From: Ignavibacteriaceae bacterium
Lineage (GTDB): Bacteria; Bacteroidota; Ignavibacteria; Ignavibacteriales; Ignavibacteriaceae
Direction of reading: 5' to 3'
Length of the DNA stretch: 56,192 nucleotides
Assembly (NCBI GenBank): GCA_014860115.1
Contig: JACZKK010000208.1
Span: forward strand, 1 to 56,192
The notes beneath the pieces were generated by a model. It had not been told where the DNA came from, made no database searches, and worked only from the letters and a program-made list of their open reading frames with translations. Shown piece by piece: positions 1 through 7,082 of this stretch (position 1 is its first letter; each line of letters begins with the position of its first letter). The position numbers were made by a program, and so were the translations under genes.

Positions 1-1157
1 TAATAACTTATCTCAAAATCCCCTTCCCCCAAATTATACCTCTTCATATAATACTCTTTGCTGAATTTAACTCCCATATCAGTTAGTGTTTTATCTCTTT
101 CTACACTTTCTTCGATGATAGCTTCTTTTTTAGTCAGCTTGATTCTCGGTCTTTCAACATTTCCATAATTCAGTTCACAGAAATAATCTATTAACTTGTT
201 CAAAGATGATTCAACCAGCTTCTTATCGCTCACTCCAAGATAACCGAGCATCTCTTTATGAATTTCACTTGCTTTGTATGAACCAACTCCCTCAACCTCG
301 GTAGTCAGCGTTACAGTAAGAACTGCTTTGCTTATTTCTTTATTGTGGAATGATACAAGGTTTTCATACAACTGTCCGATTTCATACTTCGGACTTTCCT
401 TAATCTCAATCCCCAAACTTTCCTCAAAGATTGTAATATTATCCTTCACCATATCTTCAAGCTGTTCAAGAAACTCTTGTTTCTGTGGTTCTGTAAATGT
501 ATTTGGATAACGCCCAACCAGGTAAGGCATTCCGTAACGCTCCATCATCAATTGCCAGTATTCTATTCCACCTTTCTTTAATTGGACAGGCCAGTAGCAT
601 CTGCTTAGTATCTTTTCACCGTAAGGATTGGTGAAAGTTGGTTTGTGTTGCGTTAGTATGAATTTATACGGTGGGAGCTTTTCACCTTCCTCAAAAAAAT
701 AATATCCATTCCTGTACTTTCTCATTCTCAGTTCATTTAGCTTATCGAAGATGAACCACTCCTGCGGTTTGCCAATCAGCTTTTGGGGGAATAGTTTTGA
801 TTGTTCTTTCGCCCATTCGATCTCCTGAACCGCGTAGCCAAAAAATATTGCATCCATAATATCACCGATTATCTCGCTAACCGGCAGTTTCTTAAAAATA
901 CCTTCAACATCCTTTTTAATGCTGCTTTCACCATTAAAATCAATTTGATAATCCATCTGCATCACTTGCATTTTTCTCTGTTGGATTGTTGCCATCAAAT
1001 GAGGATCCGTCAGAATATCTCTGTAAACAGTATAGTCGTAATTATTTTCAGTAAATATCGTATCTGGATCAGGAAGAACACTCATCATTTTAGTTGCTGC
1101 ATCTTCAAATCGTTCTCTGGTTGCAATCTGTGTTGTCAATAATCCTGAATTTTTCAT
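1..1157 (-). CDS. Mu gp29-like portal protein (DUF935), 3' end outside window
   Basis: The frame opens at ATG 1157 and stays open to base 1, so about 385 residues are visible and the C-terminus is missing. The translation begins MKNSGLLTTQIATRERF and contains FFGYAVQEIEW and YGMPYLVGRYP, which look like the DUF935 / Mu gp29 portal family. Portal proteins form the dodecameric ring at one capsid vertex through which DNA is packaged and to which the tail connects. A strong ribosome-binding site (AGGAGG, 1163-1168 on the minus strand) lies 5 bases before the ATG. A 7-bp hairpin (1170-1186) sits between it and the terL stop. It is third in the minus-strand arm terS-terL-portal. Family assignment is from remembered sequence patterns. 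Confidence 0.85.
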   Translation of the reverse strand, partial: MKNSGLLTTQIATRERFEDAATKMMSVLPDPDTIFTENNYDYTVYRDILTDPHLMATIQQRKMQVMQMDYQIDFNGESSIKKDVEGIFKKLPVSEIIGDIMDAIFFGYAVQEIEWAKEQSKLFPQKLIGKPQEWFIFDKLNELRMRKYRNGYYFFEEGEKLPPYKFILTQHKPTFTNPYGEKILSRCYWPVQLKKGGIEYWQLMMERYGMPYLVGRYPNTFTEPQKQEFLEQLEDMVKDNITIFEESLGIEIKESPKYEIGQLYENLVSFHNKEISKAVLTVTLTTEVEGVGSYKASEIHKEMLGYLGVSDKKLVESSLNKLIDYFCELNYGNVERPRIKLTKKEAIIEESVERDKTLTDMGVKFSKEYYMKRYNLGEGDFEISY

Positions 1158-1169
1158 TCTTCCCCTCCT

Positions 1170-1186
1170 GTCCGCCTCTGGCGGAC
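1170..1186. repeat. perfect short hairpin between terL and portal
   Basis: The sequence is a 7-bp perfect inverted repeat with a 3-base loop (GTCCGCC-TCT-GGCGGAC). It starts at the last base of the terL stop codon and ends just before the portal ribosome-binding site. It could modulate translation between the two genes, stabilise mRNA, or be a small mobile palindrome. It has no U-run, so it is not a standard terminator. Confidence 0.6.
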
Positions 1187-2502
1187 TATGATCTCTGTTT
1201 ATTAAACTTATGATACTTAGTTTTTATTTTTCCCCTTGGAATGTGCTTTATGCTTTTATAATCCCCGGTAGGTTTCCCTTTTTCATTTAATAAAAACTGA
1301 CTCATACTATCAACAACATCATCAAATTCACCATTAGGGAATTCCTCACACTCATCAGTAAAACTTTTAAGCCAGTATTTATTTTGTGGTAGGATAATTC
1401 TGCCAGCTTCAATAAAAGGAGTAATCGCATTAACTCTTGCTATTTTATCTTGCTCAACTTTAATAGGTTTAATCGGCAGCCTTGTATTTCGCTGCAGTTC
1501 CTGCAATAAACTTTGACCGCTTGCTTTATCTTCGATCAATATCTCATTTATTTTATGAAGTTCATAAAGCTCAACTACTTTCTTCTTTAATTCCGGAAAC
1601 TCAACTCTGCCCTTCCACATATCAATCAGATAAAAAGCATTAACACCAACTAACCACGTCGTACATACTGAATAATCATTCTCCTGGTTTTTCTTAAAAG
1701 CAGTGTCCCAGCTTTGCACCTTCTTTAATACTCTTTGCTCATACAGTTTATTCTCATCTTCATAATATCTCCACCAGTCGTGCTTAATTATTCCTGCAGT
1801 TTCAGCATCAACAAACTTCCCATATATCTCTTGATCTCTTAACGCAGGCGAAATCTCTTTCACCAATTCATCAATCTCTTTCGGGTCCAGTAAAGGATTG
1901 TCATATGAACTGTAATTGAATGCCTTCCATTCTTGTTTTAGACTTTGAACATTGGACTTTGAACCTTTCTCAAACAACTCATAAAACAAATGCTTCTCTT
2001 TTGTTCTCTTAACTGTTTTACCTTTCGGAGTTCCACCAATCAACACTCTCGCTTTTTGGTCAAGTATCATCGGCAGAATTGATTCGCTCCAAAGGTTTCT
2101 GTTCTTAAGTACAATACCCGCTTCATTTATTACTATCAAAGCATAGCCAAACCCCTCAATATTTTCAGGATTATCAGCACTTCTAAAATCACAAACACTA
2201 TTACCTATTTTTAGATCATTTCTATTCGCTCGATACTTCCATAAATTTTTTGGTAGACTTTTTAGAGTAGGGATAAAATATCTTTCCACATATCTCTCAA
2301 TATTGCCGTAAACAGTATCAACCCAAAGAATAGGTGATATTCCATCAAGCATTTGCTCAATAATGTAGTTTGCAAAACCCCTGGTAAGTCCAAATCTTCT
2401 TCCTTTTGCAATAACCTTAAACCTTGCTCCGCTCTCAAAGAATATCTTTTCCTGATTAGTGTGGTATCCTATTTCAAGTTCCAAATTTCTCATATTTATC
2501 AC
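1186..2502 (-). CDS. phage terminase large subunit
   Basis: This is the packaging motor ATPase plus nuclease that translocates phage DNA into the procapsid and cuts it. The 438-residue length is typical. The N-terminal P-loop reads KGRRFGLT (residues 33-40): the usual GK[ST] lysine is replaced by leucine, and a lysine instead sits at the first position, as in lambda gpA-type deviant Walker A motifs. The Walker B-like strand is LIVINEAG, with N where D is usual. The C-terminal RNase H-like nuclease shows WDTAF (about 270), LIEDKASG (about 325) and EFDDVVDS (about 395), giving the expected acidic residues. The first possible start is GTG 2502; ATG 2493 is three codons further in and equally plausible. 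It lies 9 bases after terS and before the portal gene. Confidence 0.9.
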   Translation of the reverse strand: MINMRNLELEIGYHTNQEKIFFESGARFKVIAKGRRFGLTRGFANYIIEQMLDGISPILWVDTVYGNIERYVERYFIPTLKSLPKNLWKYRANRNDLKIGNSVCDFRSADNPENIEGFGYALIVINEAGIVLKNRNLWSESILPMILDQKARVLIGGTPKGKTVKRTKEKHLFYELFEKGSKSNVQSLKQEWKAFNYSSYDNPLLDPKEIDELVKEISPALRDQEIYGKFVDAETAGIIKHDWWRYYEDENKLYEQRVLKKVQSWDTAFKKNQENDYSVCTTWLVGVNAFYLIDMWKGRVEFPELKKKVVELYELHKINEILIEDKASGQSLLQELQRNTRLPIKPIKVEQDKIARVNAITPFIEAGRIILPQNKYWLKSFTDECEEFPNGEFDDVVDSMSQFLLNEKGKPTGDYKSIKHIPRGKIKTKYHKFNKQRS

Positions 2503-2511
2503 GGCGTAGTC

Positions 2512-2832
2512 TTACGAAGCCGGACTGCCTACTTGTTTTCTCTTGATCATTATTTGATAGTCTCCCGTCTCAACTACCTTTTCGCTTTGATCCAGATACT
2601 GTTTCCCAAGCCAAATTAACATTGATACGTTACCCTGCATTGCAACTTCAATCTGTTTTCGCTTTAGTCTCTTTTTAAGTTCGCCCCTCCCTTTTATAAG
2701 AAAATTCTCAAACTTCCTTTTCAGGGTGGTGTCGTCATATCCTAAGACCTCTGCTATCTCCTTATTATTCAAGCCGTAAGCAGCAAGTCTTTCAACCTGC
2801 TTATCAATTGGTATATCCTTTTTACCTCTCAT
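2512..2832 (-). CDS. phage terminase small subunit (helix-turn-helix)
   Basis: This 106-residue basic protein is the likely DNA-recognition subunit of the terminase. An N-terminal helix-turn-helix is visible around residues 10-50 (VERLAAYGLNNKEIAEVLGY), followed by a basic helix (KGRGELKKRLKRKQIE) and the segment MQGNVSMLIWLGKQYL. That last pattern is seen in many small terminases of Mu-like and related phages. It is the first gene of the leftward arm. It starts at ATG 2832, facing the divergent control region at 2833-3001. Function is inferred from motif and from its place directly upstream of terL. Confidence 0.8.
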   Translation of the reverse strand: MRGKKDIPIDKQVERLAAYGLNNKEIAEVLGYDDTTLKRKFENFLIKGRGELKKRLKRKQIEVAMQGNVSMLIWLGKQYLDQSEKVVETGDYQIMIKRKQVGSPAS

Positions 2833-2889
2833 TTTCTAGTCTCCCCTTAATTATTTAGGTAAATTGATAAATAATACTAATTTAATAAG

Positions 2890-2939
2890 GCAAATATACA
2901 AATATATTTGCATATATTAAAGTAATTGCTTATATTTGC
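2890..2939. promoter_or_regulatory. candidate operator in the divergent phage promoter region
   Basis: GCAAATATA (2890-2898) and TATATTTGC (2903-2911) form a perfect 9-bp inverted repeat with a 4-base spacer. A third exact TATATTTGC half-site lies at 2931-2939, 28 bases further on. All lie between the divergent terS and protease genes, where a repressor controlling both head-gene arms would bind. The region is very AT-rich, so chance palindromes are likelier, but the three 9-base matches stand out. No cognate regulator is identified in the window. Confidence 0.5.
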
Positions 2940-3001
2940 ATTAGTTAGTTAAGTTTATACTATATATTACTTTAATTTGTTAGTTAAAAGGGAGATAACT
3001 A

Positions 3002-3979
3002 ATGACATTTGAAATATTCAAAACTGGCACTCATACAAGCGATAAGGGGATTTCTAAAGAATACACACTTGATGAACTCAACTTCATTGCAAACTCTTAT
3101 AAACCAGAAGAAGACGAAGCACCAATAGTTATCGGTCATCCTGAAGATAATGATCCCGCCTTTGGCTGGGTTAGTTCTCTTTCTGTCACAGATGATGGCA
3201 AACTCATTGCGGATGCTCCCGAAGATAAGCTCCATCCAGACTTTCTTAATGCATTAAAAGAAGGTAGATATAAAAAGCGTAGCATTTCTCTTACTCCGGA
3301 AGGTAAGCTTCGCCATATAGGCTTTCTAGGGGCGGCTAAGCCTGCTGTTAAGGGTTTATCAGATATTCAGTTCTCTTCCCTTTCCTCAGAAGTCTATGAA
3401 TTTGAGATTGCTGAAGAGAAAATATTTGAAAAAGAAACTGTAGAACAAGAGCCTGAAATTGATTCAACTAAATATTCTGAATTATCCCAGGAAATAAATC
3501 ATCTCAAGGAAACGATAAGCTCTATTCAACAGAATTTTACTGAATCTGATTCCACAAAAGCTATTTTATCAAAGTTATCATCTCAGGTCAATTCCATTCA
3601 GGCAAAGTTATCAAATACTGATTTTGAATCCCTGCTTGATTCTAAAGTCTCTGACGGAACTCTTACACCGGCTATTAAAGAAAAGGTGCTTGCTGTATCT
3701 AACTTCGCTCAAACACAAAACTTTTCAGCGGACTTCTCCCCTGCTAAGTTTCAATCAGATTTCACAAGGCACCTGATCGCATTGGTCAATTCGTTTCCTA
3801 AAATTATTTACTATGAAAACTTCGCTGAAAAACCTGCCAATCTTAAAATAAACGAAAACGAATTTGATGGTTTTACTCTTGATCAGGATTCGCTTCAAAT
3901 CCACAAGAAAGCTCTGCAATATATGCAGGCTAATGAAGGTGTTGAATACGTTGAAGCAATAAACTTTGTATCGAAATAA
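3002..3979 (+). CDS. prohead protease / scaffold, Mu gpI-like
   Basis: This 325-residue protein heads the rightward phage arm, with a strong ribosome-binding site (AAAGGGAG near 2987-2994) before ATG 3002. Its N-terminal 120 residues resemble the Mu-type I protein: TGTHTSDKG, then APIVIGHPEDNDPAFGWV, then GRYKKRSISLTPEG, where the serine is the likely protease nucleophile. Residues 140-230 are rich in E, K, S and Q with heptad-like spacing (SQEINHLKETISSIQQNF), as expected of an internal scaffold. Such proteins guide capsid assembly and then process themselves and other head proteins. It sits directly upstream of the capsid gene, the usual order. The fold and catalytic serine are inference. 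Confidence 0.8.
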   Translation: MTFEIFKTGTHTSDKGISKEYTLDELNFIANSYKPEEDEAPIVIGHPEDNDPAFGWVSSLSVTDDGKLIADAPEDKLHPDFLNALKEGRYKKRSISLTPEGKLRHIGFLGAAKPAVKGLSDIQFSSLSSEVYEFEIAEEKIFEKETVEQEPEIDSTKYSELSQEINHLKETISSIQQNFTESDSTKAILSKLSSQVNSIQAKLSNTDFESLLDSKVSDGTLTPAIKEKVLAVSNFAQTQNFSADFSPAKFQSDFTRHLIALVNSFPKIIYYENFAEKPANLKINENEFDGFTLDQDSLQIHKKALQYMQANEGVEYVEAINFVSK

Positions 3980-4013
3980 TAATCTATTAATATCATTTTA
4001 AGGGGAACACATA

Positions 4014-4937
4014 ATGGGTAGTCTTTCAACTAAACGTGTAGTCGATCCGGTTTTGACAAACCTTGCTCGTGGTTATCACAATTCAATGATGATTGCTTCT
4101 GCACTCTTTCCGTTTGTTACAGTTCAAAAGGAAGCTGGTAAAATTCCGCTATTCACAAAAGAATCTTTCAAGATTTACAACACGGAAAGAGCTATCCGTG
4201 CTAAATCTAACAGAATCAGTCCGGAAGATAGATCTTCGATTGATTTTGTCTTAACCGAGCACGATCTTGAATATCCAATCGATTATCGCGAAGAACAGGA
4301 AGATGCACTTCCCACAAAAATGAATGCAACAAAAGTTTGTGTTGATGGTATCGCTTTAAGGCTTGAAAAAATTGCAGCTGATATGGCTCAGGATTTAGCA
4401 AACTTTCCTGCAGGAAACAAAGTCACTCTTGCTGCTGGTGATAAATTCACAAACACTTCTTCCGATCCGTTCCCTATTTTTTCTGATGCTGTTGAAGCTG
4501 TGAGGGCTTCAATAGGTGTTCGTCCAAATGTTTGTGTTATGGGTGCGTCTGCTTACGCAGCTTTGAAAGAACATCCCGGCGTAATTGATCGAATCAAATA
4601 TTCACAAAAAGGAGTTATAACTCCAGAACTCCTTAAACAGCTTTTGGATTTTGAACAGCTTTACATTGGCGATGCTGTCTATGCTTCTGATGCAAATGTA
4701 TTCAGCGATGTTTGGTCTGATAACGTAATTATCGCTTACGTGCCTAATGCTCAAAGCAACATTCCTCGCTCTTATTTTGAGCCTGCGTTTGGTTACACTT
4801 TGAAAAAGAAAAATATGCCGGTTGTTGATACCTATACCGAAGGTGGTAAAGTTCTGATGATTCGTAATACTGACATCTTTGTTTCAAAGATTGTTGGCTC
4901 TGATGCCGGTTACATAATAAACGATACAAACGCTTAA
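4014..4937 (+). CDS. phage major capsid protein
   Basis: This 307-residue protein is the likely HK97-fold shell protein. Its position directly after the protease/scaffold gene and before a decoration protein supports this. So do its size and patterns typical of coat proteins in related phages: SALFPFVTVQKEAGKIPLFT, then PNVCVMGASAYAALKEHPGV, and the C-terminal IRNTDIFVSKIVGSDAGYI. It does not look like classical Mu gpT in its N-terminus, so the exact capsid family is uncertain. AGGGGA at 4000-4005 serves as ribosome-binding site for ATG 4014. The annotation as capsid protein is firm from context; the subfamily is not. Confidence 0.85.
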   Translation: MGSLSTKRVVDPVLTNLARGYHNSMMIASALFPFVTVQKEAGKIPLFTKESFKIYNTERAIRAKSNRISPEDRSSIDFVLTEHDLEYPIDYREEQEDALPTKMNATKVCVDGIALRLEKIAADMAQDLANFPAGNKVTLAAGDKFTNTSSDPFPIFSDAVEAVRASIGVRPNVCVMGASAYAALKEHPGVIDRIKYSQKGVITPELLKQLLDFEQLYIGDAVYASDANVFSDVWSDNVIIAYVPNAQSNIPRSYFEPAFGYTLKKKNMPVVDTYTEGGKVLMIRNTDIFVSKIVGSDAGYIINDTNA

Positions 4938-4966
4938 TATTTTCCAACTCATAAAAAGGTAATTCA

Positions 4967-5146
4967 ATGAAATTATTAAAAGGCACAGCAGCCTGGATTG
5001 AAGGTAAGAAATACAAGGAAGGTTCTACAATTCCTCAGAAGTATGAAAAGGAATTTGAACAATATCTTGTTGAAGTTCCGGCAACCACTTCTGCTGTGAA
5101 AACAAAAGAAGCTCCCAAAGTAAAAGATCCAAAAGATTTACACTGA
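4967..5146 (+). CDS. small phage head-region protein (59 aa), unknown
   Basis: This short frame begins MKLLKGTAAWIEGKKYKEG and ends KVKDPKDLH. It follows the capsid stop by 29 bases with an AAAAAGGT ribosome-binding site, and precedes the decoration gene by 53 bases. It is highly charged, with a globular-looking first half and a low-complexity lysine/proline tail. Small proteins in this position in other phages are structural or head-completion proteins, but no family is recognised here. Codon use and spacing fit its neighbours, so it is probably a true gene. Confidence 0.65.
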   Translation: MKLLKGTAAWIEGKKYKEGSTIPQKYEKEFEQYLVEVPATTSAVKTKEAPKVKDPKDLH

Positions 5147-5199
5147 GTTTTATCGCAGTGATCAAAGTAAATTTTTAACACTAACGAAGGACTAATAAA

Positions 5200-5541
5200 A
5201 TGAAAACTGAACAGCCAATATTAATAACTTCCATTGAAGCAGATGCTGATCTTTCAGCAAAGCAGAATCTCTTTATCGCTTTTGACGGAAATGTCTGCGG
5301 TAACGGTGCTAAACCTCTTGGCGTTCTTGCAGCTAATACAGAAATCGGTGAGCAGGCTCCGGTCTGTTGCATTGGAATTGCTCTTGTTTATTCCGGTGCT
5401 GCCCTTGCAGCTGGTGCTAAAGTTCAATCAAACGCTGCAGGTAAAGTCATAACTTATGCTGCCGGTGCTGTAGCTGGTTATGCCTTGGATGCTTCAACCG
5501 GAGCAGATGAATTGATTCGTGTTTTGCTCACTGGTCATTAA
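5200..5541 (+). CDS. capsid decoration protein, DUF2190-like
   Basis: This 113-residue protein contains NLFIAFDGNVCGNGAKPLGV, then GEQAPVCCIGIALVYSGAALAAGAKVQSNAAGKVI and ends in AGYALDASTGADELIRVLLTGH. That alternation of glycine/alanine-rich beta strands is typical of DUF2190-type proteins, which sit next to major capsid genes and trimerise on the capsid surface to stabilise it. ATG 5200 is preceded by GAAGGA (5185-5190). The position after the capsid gene agrees. Four cysteines (near 29 and 53-54) are slightly unusual for this small family. Confidence 0.75.
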   Translation: MKTEQPILITSIEADADLSAKQNLFIAFDGNVCGNGAKPLGVLAANTEIGEQAPVCCIGIALVYSGAALAAGAKVQSNAAGKVITYAAGAVAGYALDASTGADELIRVLLTGH

Positions 5542-5565
5542 TTTTTTTTTCTTAAAGGTATTCCA

Positions 5566-5844
5566 ATGGAAGTTACATTTACTCTAAACTTTGAATCTGA
5601 TTTCTTGCCGCAAAATGCTATTGATGCCGTTATAGCTTATATCTATGAATATTGTGCAATTGGTGCTTTTACTGATGATATAAATGTTTTATTGAATGCA
5701 AAAAACCAATGTTATTTGATCGGCAACAGCAGCGGTGCTGATTGGTTTAAGTTTTTAATTTTCCCTGGCACAGATAGCCCGGTAAATAAAGCCAAATCAC
5801 TTAGCACATTGGATAATATCAAACTAAGCAAACTTAACCCATAA
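5566..5844 (+). CDS. small phage protein of unknown function (92 aa)
   Basis: No family is recognised. The protein starts MEVTFTLNFESDF, has a predicted helix (NAIDAVIAYIYEYC) and the segment IGAFTDDINVLLNAKNQ. It follows the decoration protein by 24 bases and shares its orientation. Its outline (short beta-strand start FxLxFE, one amphipathic helix ending in F, then D and N) is repeated in the next gene, suggesting the two are diverged duplicates. A structural or head-completion role is possible but unsupported. Confidence 0.6.
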   Translation: MEVTFTLNFESDFLPQNAIDAVIAYIYEYCAIGAFTDDINVLLNAKNQCYLIGNSSGADWFKFLIFPGTDSPVNKAKSLSTLDNIKLSKLNP

Positions 5845-5863
5845 TTTTTTTCAGGTATTTACA

Positions 5864-6145
5864 ATGGCTTCTGCTTCATTTGAATTGCGCTTTGAAATCT
5901 CAGAGGACGAACCCTGGCCGGATCCTCCAACAATTGATTATCAGGAAGCTGTTATGGATTTTGTTCGTGAATTCATAGCTGCTAAATTTTTTCAGGACGA
6001 AGTTAATCAAGGTCTTCAGGTTGAAGCTAAAGTCTGCATTGCCGTTACATCTCACGATGCTACTGAAGCAGATTTTGAAGTTCTTGACGGTTACGCTTCA
6101 CCAAGTCTTCGTAATTCTGATACACAATTTGCAATAGATTCTTAA
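5864..6145 (+). CDS. small phage protein of unknown function (93 aa)
   Basis: No family is recognised. It starts MASASFELRFEISEDEPWPDPP and contains a helix (QEAVMDFVREFIAAKFFQDEVNQG) followed by a beta-rich, acidic second half. It is 19 bases after the preceding gene in the same operon. The FELRFE start and the F-x-D-E-V-N segment parallel FTLNFE and FTDDIN of the neighbour. The protein is strongly acidic, which sets it apart from its putative duplicate. Confidence 0.6.
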   Translation: MASASFELRFEISEDEPWPDPPTIDYQEAVMDFVREFIAAKFFQDEVNQGLQVEAKVCIAVTSHDATEADFEVLDGYASPSLRNSDTQFAIDS

Positions 6146-6168
6146 CTAATAATCTGAAAGGTCTTAAA

Positions 6169-6747
6169 ATGAAAACTCTTTTCTTATTCTTAATTCTTAA
6201 TTGTTCATTCTTAATTGGCACTGCAAATGCCCAATGGTGGGTTCGCGGTGGTAATCTTCTCTGGCCTTACGGCAATGTTGATATTGCGAAAGACTTAACC
6301 GTTTCCGGTGAAACTACTCTTGATTCTAATACTACAATTGATGGCAATCTTGATGTTACTGGAGATTTTACTCTTACTGGTGATCTTGTAGTTACTGGTA
6401 ATATTTCTGAAAATGGAATAAAAGAATATATTGCTCACATTGTGTGGAATACCAATAGTGATCCAACCGTAACTGAAATTAAAAACACTACCGGTGATAC
6501 TTTCACTTGGGATAACGTAAGTGATGTTGGAGAACGAATTGACATTACTGCTACTGGCAGTGTTTTTTCTGAAAACAAAACTTCTTTCGTTTCAATTTTT
6601 TCAAATTCTGCTAGTGTGGCTTACTATATCTTAGGTCAAAGAACTGCTGATGATACTTATAGATTAGAAAGTTTCACTTCTAACGGCGGTGGTTTGCAAG
6701 CTGTTCCCGATATTCCTTTTTTTATTGAAATAAAAATCTATCCATAA
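6169..6747 (+). CDS. exported protein with phage-fibre-like beta repeats
   Basis: This 192-residue protein has a clear signal peptide (about residues 1-21, ending TANAQ). It is followed at about 40-85 by short repeated strands (TVSGETTLDSNTTIDGNL, DVTGDFTLTGDLVVTGNI) of the type seen in tail fibres and bacterial trimeric surface proteins. The remaining 105 residues look like a beta-sandwich tip. It closes the rightward phage arm, 24 bases after the previous gene. A signal peptide on a virion fibre would be odd, so it may instead be a lysogenic-conversion surface protein expressed by the host. Function is not established. Confidence 0.7.
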   Translation: MKTLFLFLILNCSFLIGTANAQWWVRGGNLLWPYGNVDIAKDLTVSGETTLDSNTTIDGNLDVTGDFTLTGDLVVTGNISENGIKEYIAHIVWNTNSDPTVTEIKNTTGDTFTWDNVSDVGERIDITATGSVFSENKTSFVSIFSNSASVAYYILGQRTADDTYRLESFTSNGGGLQAVPDIPFFIEIKIYP

Positions 6748-6754
6748 TTTTTTG

Positions 6755-6845
6755 GTTTACCTCGGCGTAGCATTAACATAGCCAGGGCGTTACCCCCTTT
6801 TGCTTTTTGCACAAAGGGGGTCGGGCTTTTCGCCTATCGGTAAAC
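6755..6845. repeat. 91-bp imperfect palindromic element
   Basis: GTTTACC (6755-6761) and GGTAAAC (6839-6845) form the outer arms. CCCCCTTTTGC (6793-6803) pairs with GCACAAAGGGGG (6809-6820) inside, with one bulge. The GC-rich core contrasts with the AT-rich surroundings. It directly follows the last phage gene. The inner stem followed by a GGGC-TTTT-CGCC region may act as a transcription barrier. It resembles intergenic palindromes at 11881-11963 in using ...TTACCCC... and GGGTCGG blocks. Confidence 0.55.
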
Positions 6846-6886
6846 TCACTTCGTGTGTTTATGCAAGCACTCAATCCCTAACGCAA

Positions 6887-6918
6887 TAAAAAAGCCGCAT
6901 ATTTCAGCGGCTTTATAA
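6887..6918. terminator. bidirectional rho-independent terminator
   Basis: AAAGCCGC (6891-6898) pairs perfectly with GCGGCTTT (6907-6914) around an 8-base loop. On the minus strand the stem is followed by at least six U residues, so it ends transcription from 7051-8072. On the plus strand the U-run is shorter (TTTATA). It separates the rightward phage arm from the leftward genes. Confidence 0.8.
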
Positions 6919-6931
6919 ATCAATCTGTTTT

Positions 6932-7051
6932 TTATTTCATTAACACCGTCTTCTTTGTCTCAACAAAATCTCTTGCTTTAATTCTATACAAATTTTCACC
7001 TGAAGCAAATCCTGAAGCATTAAGCTCAACCTTATAATAATCTGCTTTCAT
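6932..7051 (-). pseudogene. relic of a type IX secretion C-terminal sorting domain
   Basis: The minus strand reads 39 residues, beginning MKADYYKVELNASGFASG and ending ETKKTVLMK. This is very close to the last strands of the type A sorting domain found at the end of type IX-secreted proteins (compare the pattern LASGxYxYRIxA...KKMVLMK). A stop lies two codons upstream of the ATG, so the rest of the original protein is gone. The relic sits directly before a strong terminator, as the true end of a gene would. It probably marks host sequence left after deletion or insertion at the edge of the mobile element. Confidence 0.75.
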
Positions 7052-7082
7052 TTTGTTTTAGCCAAATGTCTTAATGATTTCA

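Noticed and set aside
801-1142. 113-residue plus-strand frame
   Set aside because: It lies antisense to the portal gene, has low-complexity composition and no ribosome-binding site.
6755-6845. integron attC site
   Set aside because: The outer arms do not fit the RYYYAAC/GTTRRRY core, and no integrase is present.
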